Shown piece by piece: positions 1-11,654 of a DNA stretch of 64,000 nt. Both the position numbers and the translations under genes were made by a program. The stretch comes from Shewanella schlegeliana (GTDB lineage Bacteria; Pseudomonadota; Gammaproteobacteria; Enterobacterales; Shewanellaceae): NCBI RefSeq assembly GCF_016765635.1, contig NZ_JAESVD010000003.1, positions 248,001-312,000 on the forward strand. Direction: 5' to 3'. Numbering within the stretch: the first letter of the stretch is position 1; the number at the start of each line of letters is the position of its first letter. The notes beneath the pieces were generated by a model. It saw nothing but the letters and a program-made list of their open reading frames with translations, did no database searches and was not told where the DNA came from.

Positions 1-1
1 C

Positions 2-3000
2 GAAGACAAGATCCATGACTTAGTCCTGACAGAAAATAGTGCGCGCGAACTAATAAGTAACTATGCAAAACATAAGCAAAACTTACTAAGCCAAATTGAA
101 GATGCACAACAGCCACCTCGCAGCTTAGATCAACAGGATATCAACCAGCAGGCTTCACTCGCCTATCTGCGTTTATCGGAACTAAAAGATGTTGAAATAA
201 GCTTAGGCCAAAAAATAAATGCGCTAATTAAGTCCCATAGCGAGTTGCCCGATGCACTCGTTAATGCCCGTGCTGCATTACAGAAACATAAAAAAATTCG
301 TATTGGTGAAGAGCAAACCATTAATAATCAGCTCTTAATTGCGCAAGGACGCCTCTATGAGCAAGATGTCAAAACACTCGAAGCGCTATTGGCGAGCAGT
401 CAAAAAGAGATCGACTTAAACCAGCTGCAACTCAAGTTAGTACGCGAGCAGTTGGCTCAACAGGAACTGTTAATTGAGCGCTTGAACCAAGAGATCGTTA
501 TACAGAGACAAGCGCGCACCGAAGCGGCTATTGCAGGCAGTTTATTACCAGGTGACAAAACCCACGACCCCATCGCCCAAGAACTTAGCGATAGTAACTT
601 AATTTATGGTGAGAAATTAAAAGAGCTGAATCATAAAATCAGCCTTACCCTTACACAGCAGGAACAAGCCGAAGCCCAATACCAAGCTCAGGCTAAACAG
701 CTAACCACAATCCAACAGCAGATCGGCTGGATTAAGCTAAATTCAGCCTTTGGTGAGCGCTTCTTGCAGATGCTACAAGCGCTACCTAAGCCACCAAATC
801 AAGATCCACTGCAGAACGAGATAGCCAACACTCGACTCGCTCGCTACCAGATAGAGCAGGCACAAACTCTAAATAGTCAGCAAGTCACCTCTATTGGTGC
901 CGATAATTCCTTACAGGCTAAACTGCTCTCCTCTCAAGGCATGTTACTGCAGCAACTGTTGCAAAGTTACGATCAGTACCTGAGTGAGCTGGCCGATCTT
1001 AGAGTCAGCTATGAGCAGCTAAACCAGCAATATCTAACACTTAAAAGCACACTCAACGAACACCTATTCTGGGTGCCCAACGCGAACAGTATCGGTAGCC
1101 TATGGATCACCGATCTTCATCAGAGCATTCAGTGGATGCTACAGCAAGCCCCTTGGGGTCAAATGCAGAGCTCGTTCGATGAACAAGGCAACCTGTGGTC
1201 ATGGTGGCTAATACTGTTTGTGCTCAGCATCATAGCTCAAGATATTTTGACACCGAAATTTAAATCGGCGATGCGTCGTGAACTGCCTTTTGTCGGCAAC
1301 GTAACTCAAGATAAATTTATCTATACATTCCATGTGCTTATCAACTCGCTAGGCTATAGTCTACTCAAACCACTGCCTATCGTGTTAGCAGGCGGGATCT
1401 TCTATCTATCGAGCCATAACTTCGTCTCTGCCATCGGTATGGGGATAATGGCACTCGGCCTGCTCTATCAACTTTATCGTTTTATCTACCTACTGGCACT
1501 GGACAGAGGCTTATTGATTAACCACTTTAAGTCACCAAGAAGTATTGTTCGCTCAGGGCAGGAACGCTTTAGACAGTTCACTATTATGGCGGCGCCATTC
1601 TTAGCGATTATGGCCTTTACCGAGGTGATTGATACCTCTCTAGTTCGCAACAGTCTCGGCCGTGGGGCATTTATTATCTTCTGTTTAATGCTGTTTTGGT
1701 TTTACAAAGATATGCTCAGCCTATCTAACAAAGAAAATACCGCCGATCACAGTAAGAATAAGAAACTGCTGCAAAAGCTGCTGTGGGCCATGCTAATAAT
1801 CATGCCGCTCGCCTGTGCTGTATTGGCTTTCCAAGGCTACTACTACACTGCATTCCAGATGTTCCTACAGCTACAATTATCATTGATATTTGGACTTGGG
1901 TTCTTACTGCTATTCAACTTAATCAAGCGATGGATGTTAATTGAACGTCGCCGTATTGCCTTCGAACGAGCTAAGGCCAAACGTGCTGAAGTGTTGGCAC
2001 AGCGTGAGAAAGGTGAGGTAAGCGTCAACGAACAAGGCGATACTTACGAAGAGCCGATTGTCGATCTAGAGACCATATCCAGCCAGTCATTAGGCTTAGT
2101 GCGCTCACTACTGCTGCTAGCCTTCTTAGCCAGCATCGTTGGTCTATGGACTCAAACCCACACCGCACTGTTTTCACTGCTTGACGGCGTCACCCTGTGG
2201 TCCAGTAACACCACAATTAACGGTATAGAGCAGCAGATCCCGATAACTCTGAAGTCACTGCTGCTATCGCTGATCATCGTTGGTTTCTCCATGATGATAG
2301 CTACCAATCTACCCGGCCTTATCGAGCTAACGATTCTGCAGAGGCTAGATCTCAGTCAAGGCACTGGCTTTGCCTTAACCACCGTCAGCCGCTATTTAGT
2401 AGTGATGTTTGGTGTGCTTGCAGGCTTCTCCACCTTAGGAATGGAATGGTCTAAACTGCAGTGGCTGGTTGCCGCCCTCTCGGTTGGTTTAGGTTTCGGT
2501 CTGCAAGAGATCTTCGCTAACTTTATCTCTGGTCTGATTATTCTATTTGAGAAACCTGTGCGTATTGGCGATACCGTCACCATCCGCGATCTCACTGGTA
2601 CAGTGAGTAAAATCCAAATTCGTGCGACGACTATTATCGACTGGGATAGAAAAGAGATCATCGTTCCCAATAAAGCTTTTATTACCGAGCAGCTGATTAA
2701 CTGGTCGCTATCGGACCCTATCACGCGAGTGATAATCTATGTTTCAGTGGCTCGCGACTCAGATCCGGCGCGAGTAGAGGCGGCGCTTTATCAAGCCGTG
2801 CAAGAGTGTGACGATGCGCTACTCTCACCAGAGCCTGAGGTGTGGTTTGCCGGCTTTGGCCAACATACCCAAGATTTCGAAGTACGCGCTTATGCAAAAG
2901 ATATGGGTACCCGTTGGCCGCTTAAGCACAAGCTACATAAACAGATCAGCAAGAAACTACGTGAGAACGATCTAGAGCTGGCTTACCCACAGCTTGAGGT

Positions 3001-3052
3001 GCATCTATCTTCTAACCAGAGTAAAGACGTACAAAGCTTATTAAGAAGCTAA
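2..3052 (+). CDS. Large MscS-superfamily mechanosensitive channel (MscK/MscM-like), 5' end missing
   Basis: The frame is open from base 2, so the gene enters from outside the window and its start is not seen; the first start-like codon (TTG at 245) is internal. The visible part is at least 1016 residues. The N-terminal third is a Gln/Leu-rich coiled-coil periplasmic region, followed by about ten hydrophobic segments (from roughly codon 390 of the visible protein). The C-terminal third has the MscS pore and beta domain: a Gly/Ala-rich pore helix ending in GFGLQEIFANFISGLIILFE, then RIGDTVTIRDLTGTV. Family role: tension-gated inner-membrane channel releasing solutes on hypo-osmotic shock. Length and layout fit both MscK (KefA) and MscM (YjeP), and I cannot choose between them without the N-terminus. 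Confidence 0.9.
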   Translation, partial: EDKIHDLVLTENSARELISNYAKHKQNLLSQIEDAQQPPRSLDQQDINQQASLAYLRLSELKDVEISLGQKINALIKSHSELPDALVNARAALQKHKKIRIGEEQTINNQLLIAQGRLYEQDVKTLEALLASSQKEIDLNQLQLKLVREQLAQQELLIERLNQEIVIQRQARTEAAIAGSLLPGDKTHDPIAQELSDSNLIYGEKLKELNHKISLTLTQQEQAEAQYQAQAKQLTTIQQQIGWIKLNSAFGERFLQMLQALPKPPNQDPLQNEIANTRLARYQIEQAQTLNSQQVTSIGADNSLQAKLLSSQGMLLQQLLQSYDQYLSELADLRVSYEQLNQQYLTLKSTLNEHLFWVPNANSIGSLWITDLHQSIQWMLQQAPWGQMQSSFDEQGNLWSWWLILFVLSIIAQDILTPKFKSAMRRELPFVGNVTQDKFIYTFHVLINSLGYSLLKPLPIVLAGGIFYLSSHNFVSAIGMGIMALGLLYQLYRFIYLLALDRGLLINHFKSPRSIVRSGQERFRQFTIMAAPFLAIMAFTEVIDTSLVRNSLGRGAFIIFCLMLFWFYKDMLSLSNKENTADHSKNKKLLQKLLWAMLIIMPLACAVLAFQGYYYTAFQMFLQLQLSLIFGLGFLLLFNLIKRWMLIERRRIAFERAKAKRAEVLAQREKGEVSVNEQGDTYEEPIVDLETISSQSLGLVRSLLLLAFLASIVGLWTQTHTALFSLLDGVTLWSSNTTINGIEQQIPITLKSLLLSLIIVGFSMMIATNLPGLIELTILQRLDLSQGTGFALTTVSRYLVVMFGVLAGFSTLGMEWSKLQWLVAALSVGLGFGLQEIFANFISGLIILFEKPVRIGDTVTIRDLTGTVSKIQIRATTIIDWDRKEIIVPNKAFITEQLINWSLSDPITRVIIYVSVARDSDPARVEAALYQAVQECDDALLSPEPEVWFAGFGQHTQDFEVRAYAKDMGTRWPLKHKLHKQISKKLRENDLELAYPQLEVHLSSNQSKDVQSLLRS

Positions 3053-3076
3053 ATTGACGTCGATTGAGGTTCCATT

Positions 3077-3772
3077 ATGATGATATTTGCCCACCGAGGC
3101 GCCAGTGGTTATCTGGCTGAAAATACCCTTGCAGCCTTTGCAAAAGCCGTCGAACTCGGCGCCACAGCGGTTGAACTCGATGTTCACCTAGTTGAGGATG
3201 AGCTATATGTCTTTCACGATCGACGCCTAGAGCCGAAAAGTTCAGGAATAGGCCTAATTGAAGAGCTCACTAAGCAAGCATTAAGCGAGATTAACATAGC
3301 TGGCGAGCCGATTCCGACATTAACCCAAGTGTTAGACCTGCTTAAGCCCCACAACACCTTAGTCAACATTGAGCTAAAGGGCTTAGGCTGTCTCGACGCC
3401 TTTATCGCGCTTTATCCTAAACTTATCGGTGAGCTTGGGTATGATAGAAGCAAACTGCTTATGTCATCATTTAATCACCCCTTCTTGGCATCACTAAAGC
3501 GGCGGTTTCCAAACGCTATAGTGGCCCCGCTAATCGAAGGGGTGCCACTTGAGCTTGCTAAAGTGGTCAGCCAACTCGATGCATACTCAATCCACCTTGG
3601 TTTAAACTTTACCACTCAAGAGATGGTTGATGATGCCCATAAACGCGGTGCCAAGGTCTACGTCTATACAGTCGATAACCTTGAGGATCTCGATATGCTC
3701 AAACAGATGGGCGTCGATGGAATATTCACAAATTACCCAGACCGAGCCATCGCCCACCTCAACCCAAGTTAA
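3077..3772 (+). CDS. Glycerophosphodiester phosphodiesterase (UgpQ-like, cytoplasmic)
   Basis: This 231-residue protein opens with the GDPD signature FAHRGASGYLAENTLAAF. The metal and catalytic residues follow: His-Arg at positions 6-7, the ELD motif near residue 40 and a later FHD His. The family hydrolyses glycerophosphodiesters to glycerol-3-phosphate and an alcohol, using a divalent metal. There is no signal peptide, so it should act in the cytoplasm like UgpQ rather than the periplasmic GlpQ. It starts 24 bases after the channel gene on the same strand with GAGG upstream, so cotranscription is likely. Two adjacent ATG codons are possible starts. Confidence 0.9.
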   Translation: MMIFAHRGASGYLAENTLAAFAKAVELGATAVELDVHLVEDELYVFHDRRLEPKSSGIGLIEELTKQALSEINIAGEPIPTLTQVLDLLKPHNTLVNIELKGLGCLDAFIALYPKLIGELGYDRSKLLMSSFNHPFLASLKRRFPNAIVAPLIEGVPLELAKVVSQLDAYSIHLGLNFTTQEMVDDAHKRGAKVYVYTVDNLEDLDMLKQMGVDGIFTNYPDRAIAHLNPS

Positions 3773-3784
3773 GCAGTATTAAAA

Positions 3785-3809
3785 GCGGTTTCACCTATCA
3801 CGAAACCGC
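3785..3809. terminator. Hairpin between convergent genes
   Basis: GCGGTTTC and GAAACCGC form a perfect 8-bp stem with a 9-base loop. Read on the minus strand it is followed by TTTT, so it best serves the DUF3392 gene. It may also stop the plus-strand phosphodiesterase gene. Confidence 0.6.
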
Positions 3810-3856
3810 ACAAGTTGCCCAAAGCAAACAAAATAATCTACACTAAAATTAATAAC

Positions 3857-4201
3857 TTAAACTTGTCTGTTGCGCTGTGCCCAGCTACCTATGGCAAAGA
3901 AAATCGCCACAACCAGTAGGAATAACCAATGGGATGGGATCTTTGCCATATTTTGCGCTAGAACGGGGCTTAAATGGATGATCATCAGCCCATAGCCAAA
4001 TGCGTTGACGATAACAAAAATTAGCGTGCGTAGTAGAAAAGAGCGCCCTGCAAGGTAGCGACGCAGGAAACGATTGATATCGGCGCCAAAAACCACAAGA
4101 CAACAGGCTATAATTGCCGTTGAAATTTCAGCTAACCAAGGGTAAATAAACGACCCTAGGTAGTTAAAAAATTCAATAGCCTTAGATATTAGATTAGACA
4201 T
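3857..4201 (-). CDS. DUF3392-family small inner-membrane protein
   Basis: This 114-residue protein has three strongly hydrophobic segments (about residues 17-42, 55-78 and 90-106) and ends in a short basic tail (AQRNRQV). I recognise the overall pattern as the DUF3392 family found in Shewanella, Vibrio and relatives, whose function is unknown. There is no signal peptide; the first hydrophobic stretch should be a membrane anchor. It is divergent from the dehydrogenase gene at 4251, with 49 bases between the starts, so the two promoters must overlap. Confidence 0.75.
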   Translation of the reverse strand: MSNLISKAIEFFNYLGSFIYPWLAEISTAIIACCLVVFGADINRFLRRYLAGRSFLLRTLIFVIVNAFGYGLMIIHLSPVLAQNMAKIPSHWLFLLVVAIFFAIGSWAQRNRQV

Positions 4202-4250
4202 TGGCCAAGCAGGTTAAAACTGAGGTTAATGTAGAATATAGGGAGTTAGT

Positions 4251-5177
4251 ATGGGACACAAGCTACTATTACTCACCAGAGAGAATGAGCGATATCGTCA
4301 ACTTTTAAATTCGTGCCACCTGCCTAATACTGAGATCTTAGACGATGATCCTCAAGGTATTTTTAATGCTGATGTCTGGTTAGCCGAGCCAAAATTGGCC
4401 GCGCCACTGCTACCTCATGCCGCAAACTTGAAGTGGATGCAGTCTACTTTTGCAGGCGTCGACGCCCTAGTAAAGCCAAGACAGCGCAAAGACTACGAGC
4501 TTACCAATGTGAGAGGTATTTTTGGGCCGCTGATGAGTGAATACCTGTTTGGTTACCTGCTGGCTTACCAAAGAGAGCACAGAAAATACCGCACTCAGCA
4601 AGATCAAAAAATTTGGTTACCGGGCAGCTTTAAAACACTGCAAGGGCAAACACTATTACTACTAGGCACTGGCTCAATTGCTAAACATATCGCTCAAACA
4701 GCCAAACACTTCGGCATGCATGTTATTGGTATCAATCGAGGTGCAAAGCCTACGAGAGGCTTCGACGAAGTTGATACTCTAGCCAATCTAACTCGGTACC
4801 TGCCACAAGCTGATGCCGTTGCCAGTATCTTGCCTAGCACTCCCGATACCCAAGGCGCCCTCAACAAACACACCCTGTCGTTATTAAAAGAAGAAGTGGT
4901 GCTGTTTAACCTAGGACGCGGCGATGTACTCGATTTAGATGCGCTCTATCAGCAGTTAATAGCCCACCCAGAACAGCAAGCTATTTTAGATGTATTTAAC
5001 CAAGAGCCACTGCCGGAAGAGCACCCTATCTGGTCTCTAGATAATGTGGTCATTACACCGCATATAGCAGCGCCAAGTTTTCCTGAGCAAGTAGTCGAAA
5101 TTTTTGCTGAAAACTTCCACAAGTGGGTTAAAGGCGAAAAACTATCCCATAGAGTGCACTTTGAGCGGGGCTACTAA
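4251..5177 (+). CDS. D-2-hydroxyacid dehydrogenase (GhrA-like)
   Basis: This 308-residue protein has the nucleotide-binding loop LLGTGSIAKHIAQTAKHFG (about residues 138-156) and, near the C-terminus, the catalytic block NLGRGDVLD ... DVFNQEPLPEEHPIW ... ITPHIAAPS. In the family an Arg, a Glu and the His of the PHIA motif form the catalytic triad, reducing 2-oxoacids such as glyoxylate or hydroxypyruvate with NAD(P)H. It is closest in layout to GhrA-type enzymes (about 310 residues). Its exact substrate cannot be read from sequence. No other gene shares its transcript. Confidence 0.85.
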   Translation: MGHKLLLLTRENERYRQLLNSCHLPNTEILDDDPQGIFNADVWLAEPKLAAPLLPHAANLKWMQSTFAGVDALVKPRQRKDYELTNVRGIFGPLMSEYLFGYLLAYQREHRKYRTQQDQKIWLPGSFKTLQGQTLLLLGTGSIAKHIAQTAKHFGMHVIGINRGAKPTRGFDEVDTLANLTRYLPQADAVASILPSTPDTQGALNKHTLSLLKEEVVLFNLGRGDVLDLDALYQQLIAHPEQQAILDVFNQEPLPEEHPIWSLDNVVITPHIAAPSFPEQVVEIFAENFHKWVKGEKLSHRVHFERGY

Positions 5178-5304
5178 CGACCTGCTAGGTGGTTGATAGA
5201 ATATAGACTAACGACCATTTGGCGCAAAGGTGTGACCTAGGCACGGTTTTTAATAACAGCCTTAGACGTAATGACCAATAACTATACCCAGTCGTTATTA
5301 GCAT

Positions 5305-5319
5305 TGAGAATCATTTTCA
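5305..5319. promoter_or_regulatory. Fur box upstream of bfd
   Basis: TGAGAATCATTTTCA matches the 7-1-7 Fur model (TGATAATnATTATCA) at 12 of 14 specified positions and is itself a near-perfect palindrome. It lies 40 bases before the bfd start, where Fur-Fe(II) would block transcription. Induction of bfd under iron starvation is the expected consequence. Confidence 0.8.
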
Positions 5320-5359
5320 TCTATACTTCGGGCCATGTTCGATTTTGAGATGATATTTA

Positions 5360-5551
5360 ATGTACGTTTGTCTTTGTCACGCAATCACCGATACACAGAT
5401 CAAGGAAGCCGTTAGCCAAGGTGATATGTCGTTAGCCGATGTTAAGAAACGCCTAGGTGTAGCCAACCAGTGTGGAAAGTGTGCCAAGATGGCGACGCAG
5501 ATAATCCAGAATCAGGTCGACATCGAGCCGAACTATTACGAGGTAGCTTAG
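5360..5551 (+). CDS. bfd: Bacterioferritin-associated ferredoxin
   Basis: This 63-residue protein is a bare BFD-like [2Fe-2S] domain. The four ligand cysteines are visible as CLC near the N-terminus and CGKC at about residues 38-41. Bfd donates electrons to bacterioferritin so that stored ferric iron is released. The length equals that of characterised Bfd proteins. No bfr gene lies beside it in this window. The Fur box upstream fits iron-starvation induction. Confidence 0.93.
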   Translation: MYVCLCHAITDTQIKEAVSQGDMSLADVKKRLGVANQCGKCAKMATQIIQNQVDIEPNYYEVA

Positions 5552-5580
5552 CCTTAATAAGCACGCCGAGTTTCATTAAA

Positions 5581-5606
5581 AAAATGCAGCCAAAAGGCTG
5601 CATTTT
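5581..5606. terminator. Bidirectional terminator between bfd and parC
   Basis: A perfect 11-bp stem (AAAATGCAGCC / GGCTGCATTTT) with an AAAA loop is flanked by T-rich DNA on one side and A-rich DNA on the other, between two convergent genes. Confidence 0.85.
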
Positions 5607-5664
5607 TAGTTTTCAACTTACTCTTATATAGACTTAGTCTTGTTAAAATTAGTCTCGTAAGAGC

Positions 5665-7932
5665 TTAAATGACAGGTTCACCATCACCAAGTTCTACGCT
5701 ATCGACACGCTGTAGTCCACGAGGTAACTTAGCACCACGGCGGCCACGTTCACCACGGTAATGCTCTAAGTCACTCGGCTTTAAGGTTAGCTTACGCTTA
5801 CCAGCCCATAGAGTGACAGACGTATCTTCTGGGATCACATTCAAATGCAATAACAGCTCTTCACGATTCTTAGCACGTTCGCCAGGAATACCGATAATCT
5901 TGTTACCTTTACCCTTCGATAACTGTGGCAATGCATCGAGAGAGAACAGCAGCATCCGACCTTCATTAGTGATCGCTAAAATTGACTGAGCTTTAGACTT
6001 ATCGACCTTCTGAGGCAATAACACCTTAGCATTAGCAGGCAAACTTAACAGCGCCTTACCCGCCTTGTTACGAGATACCATGTCTTTATTCGAACAGACA
6101 AAGCCGTAGCCAGCATCGGAAGCCAGTAGATAGCACTGCTCTTCATCAGACAGTAACAGGTGCTCCATCGTCGCCCCAGGCGCTAAATTAAAGCGCGTGG
6201 TGATCGGCTCACCCTGAGAGCGCGCCGATGGCAAAGTATGAGTCTCTGTGGCGAACGCCCGGCCAGATGTGTCGATAAATACGCTCGGTTGATTACTACG
6301 CCCTTGTGCTGAGCGTAAGAAGCTGTCGCCAGCCTTATACGAAAGGCTCTGACCATCAACGTCATGACCTTTAGCGCAGCGCACCCAGCCTTTCTCAGAT
6401 AATACAACGGTAACTGATTCTGCAGGAACTAACTCCTGCTCTGTCAATGCTTTTGATTCTGTACGCTCAACCAGTGGAGAACGGCGCTCATCGCCATAGT
6501 CTTCACCGTCTTTGATCAACTCTTTCTTAATCAGCGTCTTCATACGGCGCTCAGAACTTAACAGAAGCTGTAACTTATCACGCTCTGCTTCTAGTTCGCT
6601 TTGCTCAGCCTTAATCTTGAACTCTTCAAGCTTGGCTAAATGACGTAGTTTAAGATCCAGAATTGCATCGGCTTGCTTATCAGAAAGATTGAAGCGTGAG
6701 ATCAACTCAGCCTTAGGATCATCGTTATAACGGATGATCTCAATCACTTCATCGATATTCAAAAATGCGATCATCAATGCATCTAGAATATGTAATCTCG
6801 ATAAGACCTTATCTAAGCGATACTCTAAACGGCGCTTGACCGTGGTCATTCTAAACTCGAGCCATTCAGTTAATAGCTCAAGCAGACCTTTAACCTGCGG
6901 ACGGCCGTTTAGGCCTAGAACGTTTAGGTTAACTCGGTAACTTTTCTCTAGATCTGTAGTGGCAAACAGGTGCGCCATCATCTGGTCACAATCAACACGG
7001 TTCGAGCGTGGAACAACCACAATACGTACCGGGTTTTCATGATCCGACTCATCACGCAAATCGGTTACCATAGGTAACTTCTTCGCCTGCATCTGATTGG
7101 CTATCTGTTCTAAAATCTTACCGCCACTAGCTTGGTGTGGCAGTGCAGTGATAACCACTTCGCCATTTTCTACAGTATAAACCGCACGGGTCTTAATCGA
7201 GCCACGACCAGTTTGGTAGATTTTAGCGATATCAGCTGCTGGCGTGATAATCTCGGCCTCGGTCGGATAATCAGGCCCAGGAACAAACTCCATCAGACGT
7301 GGAAGATCCGCCTTAGGGTTTTCAAGTAGCTCAACACAAGCACCAACCAATTCTTTGGCATTGTGCGGTGGTACATCCGTTGCCATACCAACAGCAATAC
7401 CGGTAATACCATTAAGTAAAATATGCGGTAAACGTGCAGGTAGCACTAACGGCTCTTTCATGGTGCCGTCGAAGTTAACCCCCCAATCCACGGTGCCTTG
7501 ACCTAGCTCGCTAAGCAACACTTCCGAAAACTTAGACAATCTCGCTTCGGTGTAACGCATAGCAGCAAAAGACTTAGGATCGTCGGGAGCACCCCAGTTA
7601 CCTTGACCATCAACCAGCGGATAACGGTATGAGAATGGCTGCGCCATCAATACCATGGCTTCATAACAAGCACTGTCACCGTGTGGGTGATACTTACCTA
7701 ATACGTCACCGACGGTACGTGCTGACTTCTTGTGTTTTGACTGAGCCGATAAGCCTAACTCGCTCATGGCATAGACAATACGTCGCTGAACAGGCTTGAG
7801 TCCATCGCCAATATGCGGCAATGCACGATCCATGATGACATACATGGAATAGTTCAGATACGCCTCTTCCGTGAAGCGGCGTAGAGGCATCTGCTCTACC
7901 CCATCAAGGCTTAAATCTATCGCATCACTCAT
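5665..7932 (-). CDS. parC: DNA topoisomerase IV subunit A
   Basis: This 755-residue protein is the usual ParC length. The winged-helix region has [10 protein letters not shown] (residues 82-91), and the catalytic tyrosine is Tyr127 in [10 protein letters not shown]. The quinolone-determining positions (Ser87, Glu91, equivalent to E. coli 80 and 84) are wild type. The C-terminal third is the beta-pinwheel DNA-wrapping domain, shorter than in GyrA. With ParE it forms the heterotetramer that decatenates replicated chromosomes. Its ATG overlaps the stop of the upstream gene by one base (TAATG), so it is translationally coupled to the dehydrogenase-like gene lying between parE and parC. Confidence 0.98.
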   Translation of the reverse strand: MSDAIDLSLDGVEQMPLRRFTEEAYLNYSMYVIMDRALPHIGDGLKPVQRRIVYAMSELGLSAQSKHKKSARTVGDVLGKYHPHGDSACYEAMVLMAQPFSYRYPLVDGQGNWGAPDDPKSFAAMRYTEARLSKFSEVLLSELGQGTVDWGVNFDGTMKEPLVLPARLPHILLNGITGIAVGMATDVPPHNAKELVGACVELLENPKADLPRLMEFVPGPDYPTEAEIITPAADIAKIYQTGRGSIKTRAVYTVENGEVVITALPHQASGGKILEQIANQMQAKKLPMVTDLRDESDHENPVRIVVVPRSNRVDCDQMMAHLFATTDLEKSYRVNLNVLGLNGRPQVKGLLELLTEWLEFRMTTVKRRLEYRLDKVLSRLHILDALMIAFLNIDEVIEIIRYNDDPKAELISRFNLSDKQADAILDLKLRHLAKLEEFKIKAEQSELEAERDKLQLLLSSERRMKTLIKKELIKDGEDYGDERRSPLVERTESKALTEQELVPAESVTVVLSEKGWVRCAKGHDVDGQSLSYKAGDSFLRSAQGRSNQPSVFIDTSGRAFATETHTLPSARSQGEPITTRFNLAPGATMEHLLLSDEEQCYLLASDAGYGFVCSNKDMVSRNKAGKALLSLPANAKVLLPQKVDKSKAQSILAITNEGRMLLFSLDALPQLSKGKGNKIIGIPGERAKNREELLLHLNVIPEDTSVTLWAGKRKLTLKPSDLEHYRGERGRRGAKLPRGLQRVDSVELGDGEPVI

Positions 7933-9074
7933 TAATCATTATCCTGTGACTGATTTTTTGCTGACTCTTTATAAAACAAACGATATACGTTGCCTTTTAA
8001 GTCATCAGAAATATACATGGCACCATCGGGCGCCGTGACCAATGCATATGGTCTAGCGACGGGAAACTCTCCGTCTAGAAAACTCACCACAGTGCTTCTT
8101 TTAGCAACTTGGCCATCTTTAATCTCTAACATCACGACTTGATAGCCGACCTTACTCGAGCGGTTCCATGAGCCATTTTCAGCAACGAACATCTGGTTAT
8201 GGAAACGCTCAGGAAACTGAGTACCGCGGTAAAAATGTAGCCCTTTAGCACCAACATGAGCCGGTAGCTCATAGGTCGGCGATACCACTTTCAAATTTTT
8301 AGGCTTATCGTAGGCAGGCTCAATAATGTCGGTGGCATGAATATAGGGAAAACCAAAGTGGCTGCCTTTGCGCTCGACCTTATTGATCTCATCTGGCGGC
8401 AGGTTATCCCCCATCCAATCACGACCAAGATCGGCAAACCACAACTGGTTATCTTCAACCGCCCAGTCGAAAGCCAACACCTTGCGTACACCACTGACGA
8501 TCTGCTCACTGTCACCCGTTTCAACATCTATCGCAATAATACTGCTATATGGCGCCTCTGTTTCACACACATTACAAGGCGCACCAATGGCAATATATAA
8601 CAAACCATCTGGGCCAAATTGCATCGCGCGGCGACTCTTCTTACTGTTGCCAGGCAATCGTTCGTAGACCTCTTTAGGGCGTCCCGGCCTACGCAAACGA
8701 GACTCTATCTGGTTGAAGCGTAAGATACGCTCCTCTTCTGCGACGTATAAATCCCCATTATGAAATGCTATCGCCTCGGGATAATCTAGCCCTTTAGCAA
8801 TCACATAACGCTTATCCACTCGACCATCATTGTCGGCGTCCACCAAGGCGGTAATGGTACCGTCTCGATAGGACCCCACAAATAATGTCCCTTTGTCTCC
8901 GACGGCGAGCTGTTTAGCGTCACCGAGATCGGAGGCATATAGGGTTAAGCCAAAACCTTTCGATACAGTGATCATTACAGGTTCGGCAGCGAGTGCACTG
9001 CAGCTAAATATAAAGTGAGCACAAAGCAGCGAGATCCCAACGGCTAATTGATTTCGATAATTTTCAAACGTCAT
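7932..9074 (-). CDS. Secreted PQQ-dependent-type sugar (sorbosone/glucose) dehydrogenase-like protein
   Basis: This 380-residue protein has an N-terminal signal peptide (hydrophobic residues 10-27, cleavage about AALA). It then shows a six-bladed propeller pattern, with blades such as [17 protein letters not shown] and [19 protein letters not shown]. That layout resembles soluble PQQ glucose dehydrogenase / L-sorbosone dehydrogenase proteins. Motifs for PQQ or metal binding cannot be confirmed by eye, so enzymatic activity is inferred from the fold family only. It sits between parE (38-base gap) and parC (one-base overlap), so it is expressed with the topoisomerase genes despite an unrelated predicted role. 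A hydrolase-like or regulatory propeller remains possible. Confidence 0.75.
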   Translation of the reverse strand: MTFENYRNQLAVGISLLCAHFIFSCSALAAEPVMITVSKGFGLTLYASDLGDAKQLAVGDKGTLFVGSYRDGTITALVDADNDGRVDKRYVIAKGLDYPEAIAFHNGDLYVAEEERILRFNQIESRLRRPGRPKEVYERLPGNSKKSRRAMQFGPDGLLYIAIGAPCNVCETEAPYSSIIAIDVETGDSEQIVSGVRKVLAFDWAVEDNQLWFADLGRDWMGDNLPPDEINKVERKGSHFGFPYIHATDIIEPAYDKPKNLKVVSPTYELPAHVGAKGLHFYRGTQFPERFHNQMFVAENGSWNRSSKVGYQVVMLEIKDGQVAKRSTVVSFLDGEFPVARPYALVTAPDGAMYISDDLKGNVYRLFYKESAKNQSQDND

Positions 9075-9092
9075 TATTATTCTTTTGTCTGA

Positions 9093-9107
9093 TGATAATC
9101 ATTTATT
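9093..9107. promoter_or_regulatory. Weak Fur-like site before the propeller gene
   Basis: TGATAATCATTTATT has one perfect Fur half-site and one degenerate half (10 of 14 model positions). It lies in the 38-base gap between parE and the secreted dehydrogenase-like gene. It could give that gene and parC an internal iron-responsive promoter, but the match is weak. Confidence 0.25.
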
Positions 9108-9112
9108 GCCGA

Positions 9113-11017
<1,905 letters not shown>

Positions 11018-11054
11018 TTATTCAGGCCATGTTGCGGCCCTACGGGTCTATTTG

Positions 11055-11627
11055 TCAAGAAAACAGATATTCACAGATAGAAGCAAGTTGGTCCTCATAG
11101 CCGATAAAGCTATGGTCACCACCGGGTTCTATTAAGAGCTTACAACAGTGATATTTCTGCACGGCCTGTTTATAGTCGAGCACTTCATCGCCGGTCTGTA
11201 AAAGTACATAAAAGCGATCGGGATTGATTATTGCGGGCGTATTGTAACGCGCCACATCCTGTTTATGTTCAGCAACAACTTGGTAGGTTTCATCCGTATA
11301 GGGATTGTACTGAGTGCCAATGAATTCATCAAACAGTTCGAAAGGTTTTACCGCAGGATTGATTAAAACTGCGCGTCCACCGTAAGTTTCCGCCAAATAA
11401 CTTGCGAAATATCCACCTAACGATGAACCAATATAAGTAAGGGGCTGCCCCGCTTCTTTTGCCTTCTCAACAATATCTATCAGCAGTGCCATCGCTTCTA
11501 GCGGCTCGCTGGGCAGTTGTGGCTGTTGAAATGCTAAATCAGGATAGTTTTGCGTAATAAACCGCGCGGTAACTAAACCTTTATCTGAAAGGGGAGAACT
11601 ATTAAATCCATGTATATATAGCAGCAT
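11055..11627 (-). CDS. yqiA: YqiA-type alpha/beta-hydrolase esterase
   Basis: This 190-residue protein opens with LLYIHGFNSSPLS (oxyanion region). It has the nucleophile elbow GSSLGG near residue 68, a later Asp in LQTGDEVLDY and the His in GGDHSF near residue 173, giving a complete Ser-Asp-His triad. YqiA of E. coli is an esterase on short acyl and palmitoyl-CoA substrates; the physiological substrate is unknown. It lies 55 bases before parE and 27 after cpdA in one operon, the same order as in E. coli. Confidence 0.9.
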   Translation of the reverse strand: MLLYIHGFNSSPLSDKGLVTARFITQNYPDLAFQQPQLPSEPLEAMALLIDIVEKAKEAGQPLTYIGSSLGGYFASYLAETYGGRAVLINPAVKPFELFDEFIGTQYNPYTDETYQVVAEHKQDVARYNTPAIINPDRFYVLLQTGDEVLDYKQAVQKYHCCKLLIEPGGDHSFIGYEDQLASICEYLFS

Positions 11628-11654
11628 ACTTCCTCACACTGCGGCCTTTCTTAT

